A stretch of 64,000 nt of DNA, from assembly GCA_019155185.1 (NCBI GenBank), contig CM032795.1:11883795-11947794 (forward strand), in the 5' to 3' direction. The DNA is from Beaufortia kweichowensis (lineage: Eukaryota > Chordata > Actinopteri > Cypriniformes > Gastromyzontidae). The notes under the pieces were generated by a model. That model was not told the origin of the DNA, searched no databases, and was given only the letters and a program-made list of their open reading frames with translations. Shown piece after piece: positions 25,085 to 39,200 of the stretch; the stretch's first letter is position 1; each line of letters starts with the position of its first letter. Made by a program: the position numbers and the translations under genes.

Positions 25085-27710
25085 ACTCTCCTCTTGACCT
25101 GTGTGTATCTTAACACGTGGTGTTTCAATAGTGAAAAAGACCTTTTTTATTTTGCTGAAACACTAACATTATAGAAACTAATAGATCTTCATATTGATTC
25201 GTTTTTATTTATTTAAATCATTCAAATAAATTAGTTTTGTTTAGCTTGTTTAGCTTGTTTAGTTTTGTTTAGTTTTGCATTATAAAACATGAATTTATCG
25301 GATATTGTTTGGGATAATTTCATAATTATTTTAGGCCTACATATAGTTACAAATTGTGTACACGTTTAGCTTAATATTGCTTTTTTATTTCGTTTATTGG
25401 TGTGTTTTCTCATTAAAATTGATTCAAAAAGACTTCGAACTATTAAAAAAAATCGTTATTACTGGATTAAATTTTATTTCATATTTTCTTATTATAAAAT
25501 ATATTTTAATTTTAAAAAATAAAACGAAACTTCTGGCTTATTGGTTTAGCAATTAGTTTTGATCGAACATGCTGCTTTTCTTTTAATACGGACACATAGA
25601 TTTAAAATACTACGTTCCCCTTGTTGAGTCCTCTAAATTTCATTAGAGTCCTCTTAACTTCATTAAGTTGCCTTTTTACTGATTGAAATTAATTTTCGTT
25701 TGATATTTTTGTCATATTTTCCTTATTTAAAAATACACACAAAACTAATGAAAAAAATTAAGATATAAGAAAATACATTTTCATGTTTTAAACGAATTTT
25801 ACATCATGATAACTTCATTAGTAAATCATAATAATCCACATCATAATAACAAAAATTCAGTGTTGTGTCACACACACAGCTGAATTATCATAAATTATGC
25901 TTTATGTGAAAAGTCTCTAAACCTGGATAAATAAAAGAAAGAGAGATTTCTCATTAGACCACAAGAAGAAAGTAGGACTGACAGAATGTGTAGATCGAAG
26001 ACGAGCTTAATGAAATGGACAGAGGATGAATAAAACAAGATGAAGACAGAAAGAAGAATGTTGTTTTGACTAATGATGAAGAAAAATAAAGTAGACAGAA
26101 GAACAGACATATGAAAGGATGGGAATATCTGCTAGTGAAGTTGTTAAAAGTATACAGAATATACTCTATAGATAGAGACCATGGTGTGTTTTATTTAAAA
26201 AAGCATGTTGTATTGCATGTTTGAGTGTATACCTGTTAGTGACACAGAGAAAGTGTGTGACAGAGAGGAAAGACAAAGGTGTTAAATGGCACTAAAGAAC
26301 AATTGAATGTGATAGGTTGGCTTAAAACAAGGGTTGTGCAGACAGTGCAGACAGGGTTGTTTGGCTGTGATTGTGATACATGTCATCCCTTCTAAGTTCC
26401 ACACAAACAAACAAAAGGGCAAAAAGAGCTTTGATTTTCCCTAATTATAATGCAGTCTTTTTGTATATGATAAACAGATTCTTTTTTTTTATTAATGCAT
26501 ATGTGGAAATGACTGTATATTTATCTTGACAAAAGACATGCATGTTCTGGGCCAACATTCTGAATGCAGAGACTAAAATGAGAACATATTTACTTAATAT
26601 ATTTTTATTTAAAATTGAGATAAGCATTCCTTGTCATTAGACAAATGGGAGGGTAATTTAAAGCAGAAGTTCAAATGAAATTGAAATAAAGTAATGTTTG
26701 AGTGCAGTGGAAAATTTCCTTTTTTAATTTTGCTAAATGATTTTGTTTGTCTATATAGTTCTGTTTTAAAACTATTTTAGGTTTAACAGGGCTATTGCTT
26801 CCATTATTAAAGCTCAGAGTAAATTTAGGGAATGCAACTACTTATGAAAGAACTGACTGTATACAGTATTAACATGCAGAAATGAAAGAGTGAAACATGT
26901 ATAAGTAAAACTTTTATTTCTGAACCTAAATAACTTAATGTGGCAAATATGATGACCTATAATAGAAAAGTAGTTTCTTTATTTTGCAAGAGTATAATAA
27001 CGAAATACACTATATTTGAACAATTAAATATGCATTAAATTTCTTTAGAATTTAATATATTTCAAATCATAACAATTCTAAATAATTCCAAAGGTTTATA
27101 ATAAATGTTTCTACACTGCCAGGATGTCAATATCAAACCCAAATAACAACTGTTTATTTGCAATGTGGCAAACTAATGATCAGATTCCAGACCTTTTGTT
27201 TTCTTGTCAGTTTTTTACATTTCACAGATTACCACAGTACATGCTTGTTTTCTGTGGCTGTTATTGTTTTGTAATTAACTTGGGAAAATTACTTTTTATT
27301 ATTGTTGTTTTGTGTCATGTGTAGGATGCGTATGTGTTTATTTGCTATGTGTTTATCTGAGCTGATGTGTTTGCAAAAGGAGAAGTTTGTGTAGAGGGTG
27401 GTGCGGTGGGGGTGGGGGGACCAGTCCGTCCATCTGGCAACAACCAGCTACGCAGGCACAAGAGCAATTATGGAAGTGGACTAAACTTTAATCCGCAGGC
27501 ACACACATACACACACTCTGGAACACATTAATACAGATATACACAACCAGCATTGGAGCAAACACTCAATCTGAGTGGAGAGTTTAATGAAATAAACAAA
27601 AAGATTGTTGTGGTGAAAAAGATGAAACATGGGTAGAGAAACGAAAAATGGGAAGATAGATTGGGGTAAAGGAGGGTGAGTGAGGTGAAAGACAGAGAAA
27701 GAAAGAAGAG

Positions 27711-27712
<2 letters not shown>

Positions 27713-27770
<58 letters not shown>
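27713..27770. repeat. (GA)n microsatellite
   Basis: About 58 bases of nearly pure AG dinucleotides; the source of false Ser-Leu repeat frames on the other strand. Confidence 0.98.
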
Positions 27771-27774
<4 letters not shown>

Positions 27775-28870
27775 GTAGTGGACCGCATCATTGCAGGCAC
27801 ACTCCATCAGTTAATCCAGATTAGGCAGTCTAAAAAGGAGCGGCTTAATCTGCAGGCCAGCCAGTAATACACAGACCGCTGTCAGCACCAATCACTCACA
27901 AAATTCTAATCCCCAAAGAAACACACGCTGGACTCACCCACGTACACACACACACATACTAAACAATGTGAACTGGACATATATATTAGTTCAACGTCTG
28001 TTAATAAAACAACAAATTACTCACAAACGGCCGTGTGGTAAATAGAGGTAAATAGAGCCTTTAGCACCAAATACCACAATTTACCAAAAAACAATAATTT
28101 TAATCATTATCATACAGCTTTTTGAAACAACAGGTGGACTATCACAAATGCAGTATGAAAATAAGTTTCTATTAAAATTAAAAGAAGGTGTAGTTATTAT
28201 GATAAAAAACATGCCCCAGTGGGGACAGACTTCGGTCACCGATTTAAAAGGGTTTTAATGTCAGTGGGGTTGTATGCTGAAAAGGGCCCCAATAACAGAA
28301 TGACAGCTTGTCTGGCCCCCTAGTGGTGTGATATGTATATTAACGCGTGTCGGTCCTCTTGTGTGCAAAATTTGCAGTGACATAAAAACAAAATGTCATT
28401 GTAGGTAGAGTTCACTAATGTTTGCGTCCATTTTATATCTTTAAATTTTCTTGTGAATTTGTTGTATATCTCAGATGTTTCTTTTGTTAATAAGCATATC
28501 TTTGCGCGAAAACAAGGCATCTTCAATTACTGCATACAGCCTGCGCGTTGTGTACGTGCGCATCATCACTTTCATTGAGCTGAAGCCAGCACACAATTAT
28601 CATGCAGAAGACTCACTGGCTTTCGGAGCCGCTGAGCGCCCCCTGTTAAACTTTTCGTTGGTAACAGCTAGAAACCAATTATTACCCATTACCCTATAGT
28701 TACCAAGTTTAATATACCTCACCAAACAGGTAAGAATTAAAAGGTTAACAAAAGCTTTGCCCAACTTCGGGCGGAATAATGCACTTTGTAATTTATTTAA
28801 AAGTTCACTGCTCTTCGGCGACTTCTGATGACGGCATCATTGAATTGAAGGCTGTGATTTGTCAAGAGGT

Positions 28871-28988
28871 ACTAAAGCAAAAGACGATTGGTTGAACTTT
28901 CTTACAGACCCTCCCACAGCCGGATGTTTTGTTGTCATGTGTGTGACCGTTCAGTGAAACCAAGCCGATAGTATTTATTTTCTGTAAT
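28871..28988 (+). promoter_or_regulatory. kptn promoter and short 5' UTR
   Basis: Within 110 bases upstream of the kptn ATG there is a CCAAT-type GATTGG and an ETS-like GCCGGATG. No TATA box. The start site is inferred. Confidence 0.4.
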
Positions 28989-31900
28989 ATGTTGCCGGAT
29001 ATAAAGGGGTTGTGTCCATTTGTAGAGGACAGTTTTAGTCGCTTTCCCTCGCAGAGTAACATATATGGACTGTGCCAAGCGGGCGAGCAGGAGTTGCTGG
29101 CAGCGACTCTCAAAGGAAAAGTAGTGTGCTTCAGATATCAGGATGTGCAGAAGAAGATCAGACCCGTGGCCAAAGAAATTCAGTTCACATACATACCAGG
29201 TGATATTCTTCGTGCTGCTTCTGAAATCTTTTATTTATCTGTACGCCAGACACCTGGCTGGTCCTACGAAATTGATTTTTGTATTTTATTGCAGTTGATG
29301 CCGAAATTGTCTCTATTGACGCGTTTAACAAATCAGCCCCAAAAAGAGGACTAGTCGTGGGAATAACCTTTATTAAGGTGTGTATAACTATAATTTACCT
29401 AAATCAGCAAGTTATTGACGGGATTACCTTACACGTCACTTTTGACTCTCTCCCTTTCTAAGATGATATACTCATTTGCAAGCTGTGAGTTCGTTGAATT
29501 TTTTGTTAAAATATGATACATCTTACTTGACTTTTTTGTTGTTTTTCCCCTCTTGTTTCTCAGGACTCGGGTGATAAAGCCACTCCATTCCTTAACATTT
29601 ACTGTGATTATGAACCAGGCTCAGAGTTTAATCTGGAGTCTATAGCACGTGAGTTTGTTACATGAAAATCCTTACTTTGACAAATTAGTTTAATTGCATT
29701 TCAAGGATGAACATGTAAGGATTATACTGCTTACATCATACTATAGTATCCTATAAATTAATTAGTTTAATAATGTTAATTTATACAGATTTGATTAAAA
29801 GCATGTAGTACTGAATTGTGTTTGATTCATTTTGTTAACAGAAAGTTGTCTGAACCTTGAACTCCAGTTCACACCGTTCCAGCTTTATCACACAGAGTAA
29901 GTGTATGCTTGTATTGTAGCCTTTGAGTTTAAATGACTATATAGATAATGATAATATATATATACACCTTAAATATTGCAACAAATGTTTGTAGTGCTAA
30001 TTTTACATATAGAAGATTAGGCGTTGTTTACAGTCATAGTGTTAAATATGGTTTCTTTTTTGTGTTCTGAAAGCCGAAAACTTAATTGATTTCACATGAT
30101 TTGCAGAGTACATTGTGGAGATGGATCCAGTGAGACAGTTTTTCTTCTCAGTGGGCATGATCAGAGTATACATCTTTACAAAGAGGTCAGCCCATCATAT
30201 TATCATTAACATAATCTGGATCATTTTTATACTCTTGTTGTTGCTTTAGGTTTTTGATATGAAATTTCACTTTATTTTTTTGCCTTTTGTTACGTTTCTG
30301 GCATGTCTGACAGCTCAAAAAAGCTAAAATGAAAACAGCCAGTTTGTTATTAGCAGTCTTTTGCTAAATTTGCTGTTGGTTTCTACATAGATAATTACCT
30401 AATTGAATAAGACCATCTCCGCGACATATACAAAATGTCCTTAAAAGGTTGCAGACGACCAAGGTTTTGTACACAAAGCTAGCTAAGGAAGGTGTGGGGT
30501 AAGCAGTAGCTCATCATTTAAAGAGACATGAACCGAAACGGGTCACTGTGAACAGAGCTGGTTTTGCCAAGAGAAAAAGGTGTTCTCTTACACGACCATT
30601 GAGGAATTTTAACCAAAGAATTAGACCCTAAAGAATCATACCAACTTGTGAAAATAGATGCCAATGTCGTTTGATTTTTCTTTTATTTTCTGCCTCTAAT
30701 TCTTAGAATGCTTCTTTGCACCAGTTTGAGGAACAACCGGTAGAAAAACTTTTTCCTGAACTGCAAGAGCTACCAAGCAAGTAAGTGTGTTTGTTTGCAT
30801 TGCATCAGTTTGGATGATGTGATGTTTGATGATAATTTAGTATCGTACTTTGTGTATTGGTTTAGTGTGTTATGGTTAGATGTCTTAAGTATTGATGAAA
30901 GCCGTCGCCTCACTGCATTTGGATGTCAGAATGGTTCTGTGGGACTTTCTCTTGTCAACCAAAAAGGACCTGGTAAGAGACACAATTACACTCTTTGGTT
31001 TTTCTGGTTTTTCTATTTTTTGCTTCTGTAATACAGTGTAATTCAGTACTTTTTCAGTATAATTCAGCAATTTCCTATATTTTCTATTGATTCTTGTAAT
31101 GAATGTATTTTACGTATCAGAAATTCTCCAAAACTGGCGTATTCAGCATGACAGTCCGATCTCCACAGTGTTACTGTTCCCTTTACCACAGCAGCACCAG
31201 AACTCTTACATAAACAGTGAGTGTGGAGACTCCAATTATCAGTTATTCCTAAAACAAAGGATTTTATTAGACATTTGTCAGCTTTTGGATTTTACATCAG
31301 CTTTTTTTCAGGTAACCAAAAGAAAACGTTTAATCTCCTGGTAACCAGTGCAATAGAGATGGCTGTTGTTTACAGGTCAGAGTCAGTTGTGGTGTTGCTT
31401 GTTTTTCACCATATGTATTGTAAAGTGTTTTGATCTTTGTATATTTATGTGTGTGTTTGTTGCAGGGATGTAGAGCAGTATGGACTGAGCAGACAGCTGT
31501 CTTTAGCAGAAAGTGACCAGTGTGATGCAGTTCTCTGTGCTCTGGTTGTTGATCTGGACTTTGATGGACAACATGAGTTGTTGCTGGGGACATATGGACA
31601 GGTACAGTGCTTCTGCCAGAAATACTTAAACAACTAAAACAAAAGTTTTTCAGAATAAAAAAGAGAACACTAGTATTTACAAATGTATGTTTGTTTGACT
31701 TATAGGACCTACTCTGTTACAAATTTCATCAATCGATGGGAGCCTCTGATGAAAAGTTTCAGTTGCTGTGGAGACGGAGTTTTAAAAGTCCTCTCCTGTC
31801 ACTGATTTATCTTGACCTGACAGGTGATGGACTAAGAGAACTCGCTGTCCTTACCTTAAAAGGACTGCATATACTACAGGTAACTGTAGCATTGTTTTTC

Positions 31901-32094
31901 TGCTAATTATTATAGTTTGCAGCTAATTTAACTGTCTGGTTTTCTTTTGTTTTCTTTTCTACCTACAGCACAGTCTGAGCTCAACAGCCGATCTTGTTCT
32001 TCACCGACTGGCCAGTTTATTATCAACACTGCCTGTTACGGAGCAGCCAATCCAAAATCAAGAGACTGAGCAGGAAGCTAATTCAGTTCAATGA
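28989..32094 (+). CDS. kptn: Kaptin, KICSTOR complex subunit
   Basis: Twelve exons: 28989-29199, 29295-29377, 29564-29648, 29842-29896, 30107-30185, 30707-30780, 30866-30972, 31121-31216, 31312-31375, 31466-31601, 31706-31879, 31969-32094. All junctions are GT-AG and keep frame; the product is 429 aa (human kaptin 436). Recognisable stretches include YGLCQAGEQELLAATLKG near the start, FEEQPVEKLFPELQ, and two FG-GAP-like repeats, DLDFDGQHELLLGTYGQ (about 314-330) and DLTGDGLRELAVLTLKG (about 367-383). Kaptin belongs to KICSTOR (with ITFG2, KICS2 and SZT2), which anchors GATOR1 at the lysosome and restrains mTORC1 when amino acids are low; it was first described as an actin-associated protein of stereocilia and lamellipodia. 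The gene meets hnrnpl tail to tail. No defect seen. Exon 7 uses the acceptor TTTAG at 30861-30865; a closer AG would bring a stop. Confidence 0.95.
30290..30690 (+). repeat. Dispersed repeat in kptn intron 5
   Basis: Intron 5 is much longer than its neighbours (521 nt). It contains text I associate with a common teleost interspersed repeat: AAAGAGACATGAACCGAAAC, GTGAACAGAGCTGG, GACCATTGAGGAATTTTAACC and CCCTAAAGAATCATACCAAC. Recognition is from memory of the pattern, so class and boundaries are uncertain. Confidence 0.45.
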
Positions 32095-33206
32095 ACAGAG
32101 AGATTCAGGCACTTAACACAAACGTTTACATAGTTGATATTTATTTATCTTCATAATTATCTTTGTGGGGTAAGTGAAGTAGTCATGCCTATAAAATGTT
32201 GTAGCCCTTCAGTAATGATGGCAGATCTGCTCTTGAAGCAGGGGGACATCATTGAGCATTGCACAATATAATGACTATTATTTGATGCTGTTGTTGTGTG
32301 GTGTAGAGTCTAACACCGAAAGAAAAATACTGTTGGGTGTATTTTTTTTTTTGGCTAGACCTACATCCTACTGATGGATTTGATCTCTTACTGATCACAA
32401 AGTATTCAGCATTGTGCCTCTTTTGCTTTGTCTGCACAACTATTCCAAATTATTCTTTACATATATTGTGTTCAATGTATCTGCATAGCTTACATACCCT
32501 ATAGGGAGTAATTTGAGGTGTGAAATACTGAAAGATTTGTTCTTGTTTTAAATAACCAGCAGACTTTGGGTAATGTCACAGGCTGGTAAAACCATCCTGT
32601 AATTTGGGCAACACTAATCTGCTCCTTTGTGGTAATATACATATACAAACGTGTGATCATTTTAACCTGTATGTGGGTGCGCATTTGTTAGTATAGTTTG
32701 GACGATGGGCAGGTTTTTTGGGGGAAATCACTCGGGCAGTTCTTAACATCTGGAAAGCTGTGACACACACTTAAACGATCAATTCCTGTTTTATGCACAT
32801 TTATGTATACATTGGCTATTAAAGTAATCATAAAACATTTCTCAGCTGCTGACAGTAATAAACATCATGGTGATTTCTAAATGTCATGCACACACAGATG
32901 TTTTGATCAGCTGAGCTACTTGGGTTAGAGGAACAACACAATAAGACACAAACTGTTCACACTGAGGTCTTTAATACGTTTTCTACATATGTGAAGTTGC
33001 ACATGACAGAACAACTGAAAATAAAAAAACATTAATAGCAATAAAAAACTGACAATAAAAATTAAACAATGGTACAAAATATTGAGTACACAGATTCTGG
33101 AAAGAGATGATAACTGATTCGTTTCTCTGGGGTCAGGAATTAAGACATGCTATGGTGCTGGGCTTCAAAAAGATCACAAAGTCAGAAGTAAGTGGTCATG
33201 GGGGCT
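32095..33206. other. Converging 3' UTRs of kptn (+) and hnrnpl (-)
   Basis: kptn ends at 32094 and hnrnpl at 33207. On the plus strand AATAAA near 32858 is a plausible kptn poly(A) signal. On the minus strand ATTAAA near 32973 is plausible for hnrnpl. The two transcripts may end within about 150 bases of each other or overlap. Confidence 0.5.
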
Positions 33207-36200
33207 TCAGTTTGCGTGTTGAGCAGTTGAAAAACACAATTTAAGTGTGTACGGGTAAGGCCCAGCTGAATAAGAAACAAAAGAAAGTTAGTTAAGAGCA
33301 TATTCTGACTTGGCAAGAAACTAATCTTGAACTAATGACCCATAGGAATACCAGACTAAAAATAGATCAGATGTCAAAGCGTGTACTGAGCTAAACTCAA
33401 TATTGGAATGATCATAACAATAGGGTGTGGTTTGTGTGAGTACTCACTAGGGTTTTTCATCTGGTAGTGATTCATCAAGGCAAGAGCCTCCATAGCGTCA
33501 TTTACGGATTCCCACTCCAACAGACCAGAAGCACTTCTCTCACCTACAGTTCCACCAACACAGAAAAAAACAACATGCACGTGTATTTATGCAGAATCAA
33601 ACATGCACCACATCTACACTAAACAACAACAACATTACACAGCGCTCTGGAATACTTGATTCGGATTGGTTAATTGCATAATTTCAACGTACAGTGTGTT
33701 ATTCCCTAATAACAAACCACTCAAAGCTAATAACACGTCTTGCGAGTCAACTTGATGTTGAAAATAATTTACTTGCAAATAAATTACATAAAAATGCCTA
33801 TTTATAACATATGAGATTATATTATAAACGATTTAATTGCATGTTCGTCTTAAACTTCATATCGTCGCTAACAGTTGTGTCTAATGTCGATAGGAAACGT
33901 TTTTCTCCATGCGAAAGGTTTCTATTCTATACAATGAAGCTAAAAACAATATTTTGTGTCCAATCATTACTCATTTGGAAAGCTGTGTAATAAGAAGGAT
34001 AATGAAAATATTAACCCTAACAACCCTAATAGTAACAAAATAAACCCTTTCAGAGCGATAAAAGACTGCTGCTTCATGTCTGGGTCCTGATCACTCTGTC
34101 AAGGTTTATTCTGCGATAACCAACTGGCTGTACATCATTTCGTACCTATACACATTATACAACAGCGTACCTGTAGCTCAATTGGTAGAGCAGTGCATTG
34201 GTCAAAGGTTTGATCCTTATATAAATCTAAAAAGTAAATTTCACTTTACATACACTGTAACTACATTAACCTTATTAGAAACTCACTTTTACCAGTAAAA
34301 AGTTTGACGCTGCTTGGTGTCTTGGCTCCCAACTCGTCGCAAATCTGTAGATGAACCGAAAGAGACTATTAAACTTTGGTGACCAAAACACAAGACATTC
34401 AATATACTTCAATATCAGTCCAAATATCCAAGTATTTTTGGGGGTATTTTTAATTCAATTCAAACGTCTCTGACCTGGCTGAAAGATTCCTCAGAGCTGT
34501 CTGGATGGCTGTTAAAGAAGTGTAGTACATTGCTGGGTTGCTGGATGCGGTTCTTGGCTGCCTGCTCAGCTGTGTTGAAGCGGTTGTTTCTGTTGCCATG
34601 AAAATCCTTAAAACTACAACTGCCATCGTCCAGCTGGTATGACTGACCCGGCATTATGGCCTGTTGCTTGGACACACTGGGGACCAATAGAATAACAACA
34701 TGAAGCGAAAACACATACATTTAATTTTAAGTTTAGCTTCAAAATTCTTTGTACACACCAGACATTTAGTTTTTGTCCAAACAACATAACATTGTTAAGG
34801 TGAGAAATGGCTCTATCCACGGCGAAACAGTCTCCCATCTCCACCATTGCAGCGCCCGGCTTACTCTTCATGAACTTCACCTGAATGAAAACAGAAAGGG
34901 TAAACAGAATCCATGAAATAATCGTTAAGATAAAAACAGACATTAATCACAAGAAAGACCTCATAAGACAAGAGATGTAAAAATAGCACTGACTCACCCT
35001 TTCAACATTGCCATAGAGACAGAATATGTTAAACACTTTGTCTGCATTTATCTTGGTGGGCTCAAGACCATAAACCATGACTACAGGGGAATCAGCATGA
35101 GCGCTATAGTCTGGCGGAGGAGGTCCGTGTCCATACTGTGCCCCACCATAGCGAGGTCCACCACGGCCACGCCCCATTGGGGGACCCATGCATCTGCCCT
35201 CGTAGTGGGGGGGTGGAGGTGGTGGTCCATAGGTGTCATCATAATGACCGTATCCAGTCTGAGGACCACCTGAAACAAAGAGGTAGGAAGGTTTAAGAAT
35301 CTGCTCAGCACATCTAAAGCATAACAGATGCAGTCTATCGGTTGACGTGTTTATTCATGCATTGTATTGTAATCTAAAGCATAGCAAAGTGTTAAAGTGA
35401 AATCAGGATGTTAAGATTGTGAAAAGATCAGGAAGCAATCTGTCTGCAAGTTACTAATCACTGCTTTCATGTTAAATTCAGTTGCAAGTTAAAAGACTGA
35501 CCGTATTCTGGTGGATGATCCCCCAGTAGTGCTGGCTGTCTCTGCCGCTTGTTTGGATTAGCATTGGGGTCTAAAAAAGAGAGAGAACAATCGTATAGCA
35601 ACAGAACTACAGTACACATCAAAGGCAAACAAAAAACAGGGTGAGTCATGCACTTCTGTGACCGACATGCTGTGAGCATTAGGGGTACAACCATTAGTGA
35701 CTGCAATTCTTCAGAAAGCCATAATGGAGATTCTGAATAACATGTATCAGAGATAAAACCTGACAAACAGAAACAGTGCTAAACTTTACATTATCCTGAA
35801 AAGCCTTTCACTCAAACTTCACATCCACATAACCAGACACACACCTTGTGAATTGTTCCAACTGCCGTCTGCGTCGGTATCTGCACAGATAGGTAGGTAT
35901 ATACACAAAAATAAGATATGCAGATGCAATTAAGAAACATTTCACAGAACAATTCTATATACATGTATGTTGTCATGTCAGATGATTTATGTTGGACAAC
36001 AAAATCGAGAGCGGTACAGTTATTGTCTTGTATTGGAAATACAAGTTTTACAAATGGCTTAATAAAAAGATTAATACAAGATTTCAGACTTTTTAGTAGC
36101 TAACGATATTTTGAAACAAGACAATTGTTACGATTAAATCGTCTCTCTTTTTATGTAAATACTTTGTGTCTGTAACACAAAGTCAAAATCTTTTTCAACA

Positions 36201-39200
36201 TGGAACACATAAGTTATAAAACAAAACAAAAAGGCAGATAGGAAATTACAATTATAATTGGGGTCCCATCAACACAGAAAAAATACCACAATACCACAAC
36301 ATTATTTTTAGGTTCAGAGCGTAACATTATAATACTGTTAAATAAATGTTTAACAGTACATCAACAATTAAAAAAATCTGTAACATTAAATTGGATTGAA
36401 TCGCTTTACCATTTCCTTACTATGCAAGTCACTTTGGTTAAAAGCATCTGATAAATACCAAAATGCAAATAGATTCAATATATGTGCCCATTTATCACAC
36501 TGTCAAAGATCATGTTGAAAACAATAAAAAGAAGTATAGAACAAGTCATGACATTACTGTTAAAGGGATGTTTACTGTTAAAATGAGTTTTTGAACTTTA
36601 AAGGACGAATGAGGATGTCAGTTCTTAACATTTTGCCTTTAATATTCTTTGGAAAAAAGTCACATGAAAATTGTTGGTTGAACAGTTTGAATGAGCTGCG
36701 TGTTATATGTCTCTGGTAGTTTTAAAAAGTAAAAACAGCAGGCACCAAGCGAGTTACTCTTTACCAGTCTCCGGTTCCCAGAAGATTCCATTTTCATTCA
36801 ATTTTTAGAGTATTTCTCCTAGTCCACTGTCTGTGGTTTTGTCATGTTCCAGGCACATTGGTGCTTACCATAGCAGTGGGCGGATAGCAGACAGCCGGTG
36901 CCGTGCCGAGTTTAGGAGAGATGCCACACCAGCAGCCAGACTAATCCACACCTGCGTCACACAGGGGGCGTAACACAAGGATCAGAACACGGTCAACCGT
37001 GCTCAATGAATAAAACAGATTCAAGACAGAAAGGAAGAGAAGGAGGGATGGAGAAATGAAAGAGAGAAAGCACTCAGTCCACAAGGAGATAGTGGGCTGG
37101 GGAGGGAGAGCGGAGGATCTGTCTGTGTAATCGGTGCATGTGTCCTCACGGTTACAGTTGTAGTCCTTTCCATGTGTTAAGGTGATGTATTGTCGATAAT
37201 GTCGCCCATAGTGTCTTGTTCGATGTGTTTCGCTATTGTTAGCAAGGTGGTGATATGTTCACGACAATCTCAGAGCAATGTGGCCTGCGATCATGTGGTT
37301 TCAAATGCGCGCTCTTACAGATGAACTTGAGATGTAAATTTGATGTCATCGCTGTTCATTACATACAAAGTCTGCTTGGTGTCGCCATGGCAATCTTGGC
37401 TGGGTGAGTAGTGGCGATGTCAACTTGTGGTGGTGCGGAATTAATATCTGTCTGGTATGAAATCATGATGTTTCTACTTCCTGCGTGCAGTGAGACCACG
37501 GTGTTGGAGCACTCTTGACTTGTGTCGTGATGGTAATATCGACTTGCCGTCAAACTCTGCTTAAAATGCGTTGCGATTTGTTGGGTGTGTTATCGCGGCA
37601 ATGTCAGCTTGCCATGTTGTCATGGCGATCTCTGATCATGGCGCTCATGTTGTAGTAATCTTGCTTAGGTGTTTTGTCATTGTTATGTCAGCTTGGCATG
37701 TTCTCATGATGTTCTCAGGAAAGAGGACAGAGGCATAAGTAAAAGTAGCCCAAACACCCAAGAAACATGACTTTTGGCAGGTAATGAGAATATCTTCTCT
37801 CTCTTTCTGTGTATATGTACCACTTCTTTTTGTAGATTTGCATGTTGTGTTTGTTGCGATGTGAAGGTCTTCAGTGATTGGCTGTAATGTGTGATCCAAA
37901 AGATTAGACCCATCCCCAAAATGTGACATTAATTCAGAGAGATGGCCGCCACCTTTGTAGAAAATGAAGATGTTAGCTGAGTGGAAGGATGTCTTGAGTA
38001 TTGAGGTGTTTTCTATCCGTGTAACTTCATTATGAGTAAAATTGTCATCTTTGTAGCATTAAAGTTGTGGCGGGTTCGCTATCGTTCCGTTTTATTGTTC
38101 CACGTGGTCGGCTGAAGTGCTGTGATTGGACTGTAACAGGAATGTGCCTTGCATATGACTGACAATCTTAAGCACATGAAAATGTTGTTAGATGTAAAAT
38201 GTGTTTGGTTGCTAGTTTAAAGACAGGAGCTTAAAAATTGATAAAATCTCAGCGTTTGAGTTCTGAAAGTGTTTGGCTTCTATTTTGTAATGAAATCTTT
38301 TTTAAGAAATAGTTTACCCAAATATGAAATTCCTCTCACAATTTTTCACTCTCTCACAACGTTTTAAAAAGCACATAGATCCGTCATAGAAGTAGCCCAG
38401 TTGGGTTTGTGGGTTATTGTTCTCTAAAGCAAAACAATAGAAATACAATGATAGAAAACGATTAATGTCTTGAGTCGAAAATGTAAACTTATTGTGCTGA
38501 TCGCTATTTGAAGGATTTCATTGGTTCTCGTTTGTCTTAACTAACGGTCAGCTCAAAACAATAATCACTTTCACTCACAGATGTGTTGTTTCACTTCAGA
38601 AAACATTAGCACACTGGTGTCATTTGGATTACTATAATGACAAAGCTTTTTTGTATGTGCTTTTTGGAGCTTAAAATAAAATGATAGTACAACAACACTT
38701 TAATATGGTTATTCAATTGAAATATTAAAAGAAAATGTTTATATTTGAATAAAAAATTCCTTTTAACACCAGTAAGTTTTACCCTGAGAAACCCGATACA
38801 TATGCCTGTGTCAAATACACTTTAACAGAACTGAACTCTGTAAGACATTAAAAATGATATGAACCTTGACTGAACCTCAACATATCCCTGGGAACTCAAA
38901 ATACAATGTACAACCATGTAATATGGCTAAAATGTGAATTTAATTCACATTTTTATAAACCACCAATATACAAGAACAGTGGCTAAAGCCAAAACAAAGA
39001 ACATCAAAATATTCTGAACGCAAAATTTACAAGTCAAACAGTACACAGACTGAACTCAGTTGGAGTAAAACTGCCTCAGAAACTTTCTTTAATGGCAGAG
39101 AGTGCCAGGCTGAACATTAAATCAAAAAGGCAATCTCCATCATGTATTATGCTAGATGCAGTGTCATGCTCGGTGAGGGTACTGGTGAATGGAGTGATTG

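Larger units (their letters stand above)
24831..28870. other. Intergenic region between crx and kptn
   Basis: Very AT-rich, with two microsatellites (CT at 25.04 kb, GA at 27.71 kb). No coding exon or RNA gene recognised. The genes on either side are transcribed away from each other. Confidence 0.6.

Noticed and set aside
30878..30972. kptn exon 7 starting at the closer AG (30879)
   Set aside because: It would put TGA in frame. The acceptor at 30864-30865 gives the conserved VLWLDV segment.
34168..34216. Functional tRNA gene
   Set aside because: A good D-arm and box B are present, but the anticodon arm is too short and there is no acceptor stem; fits a SINE remnant.
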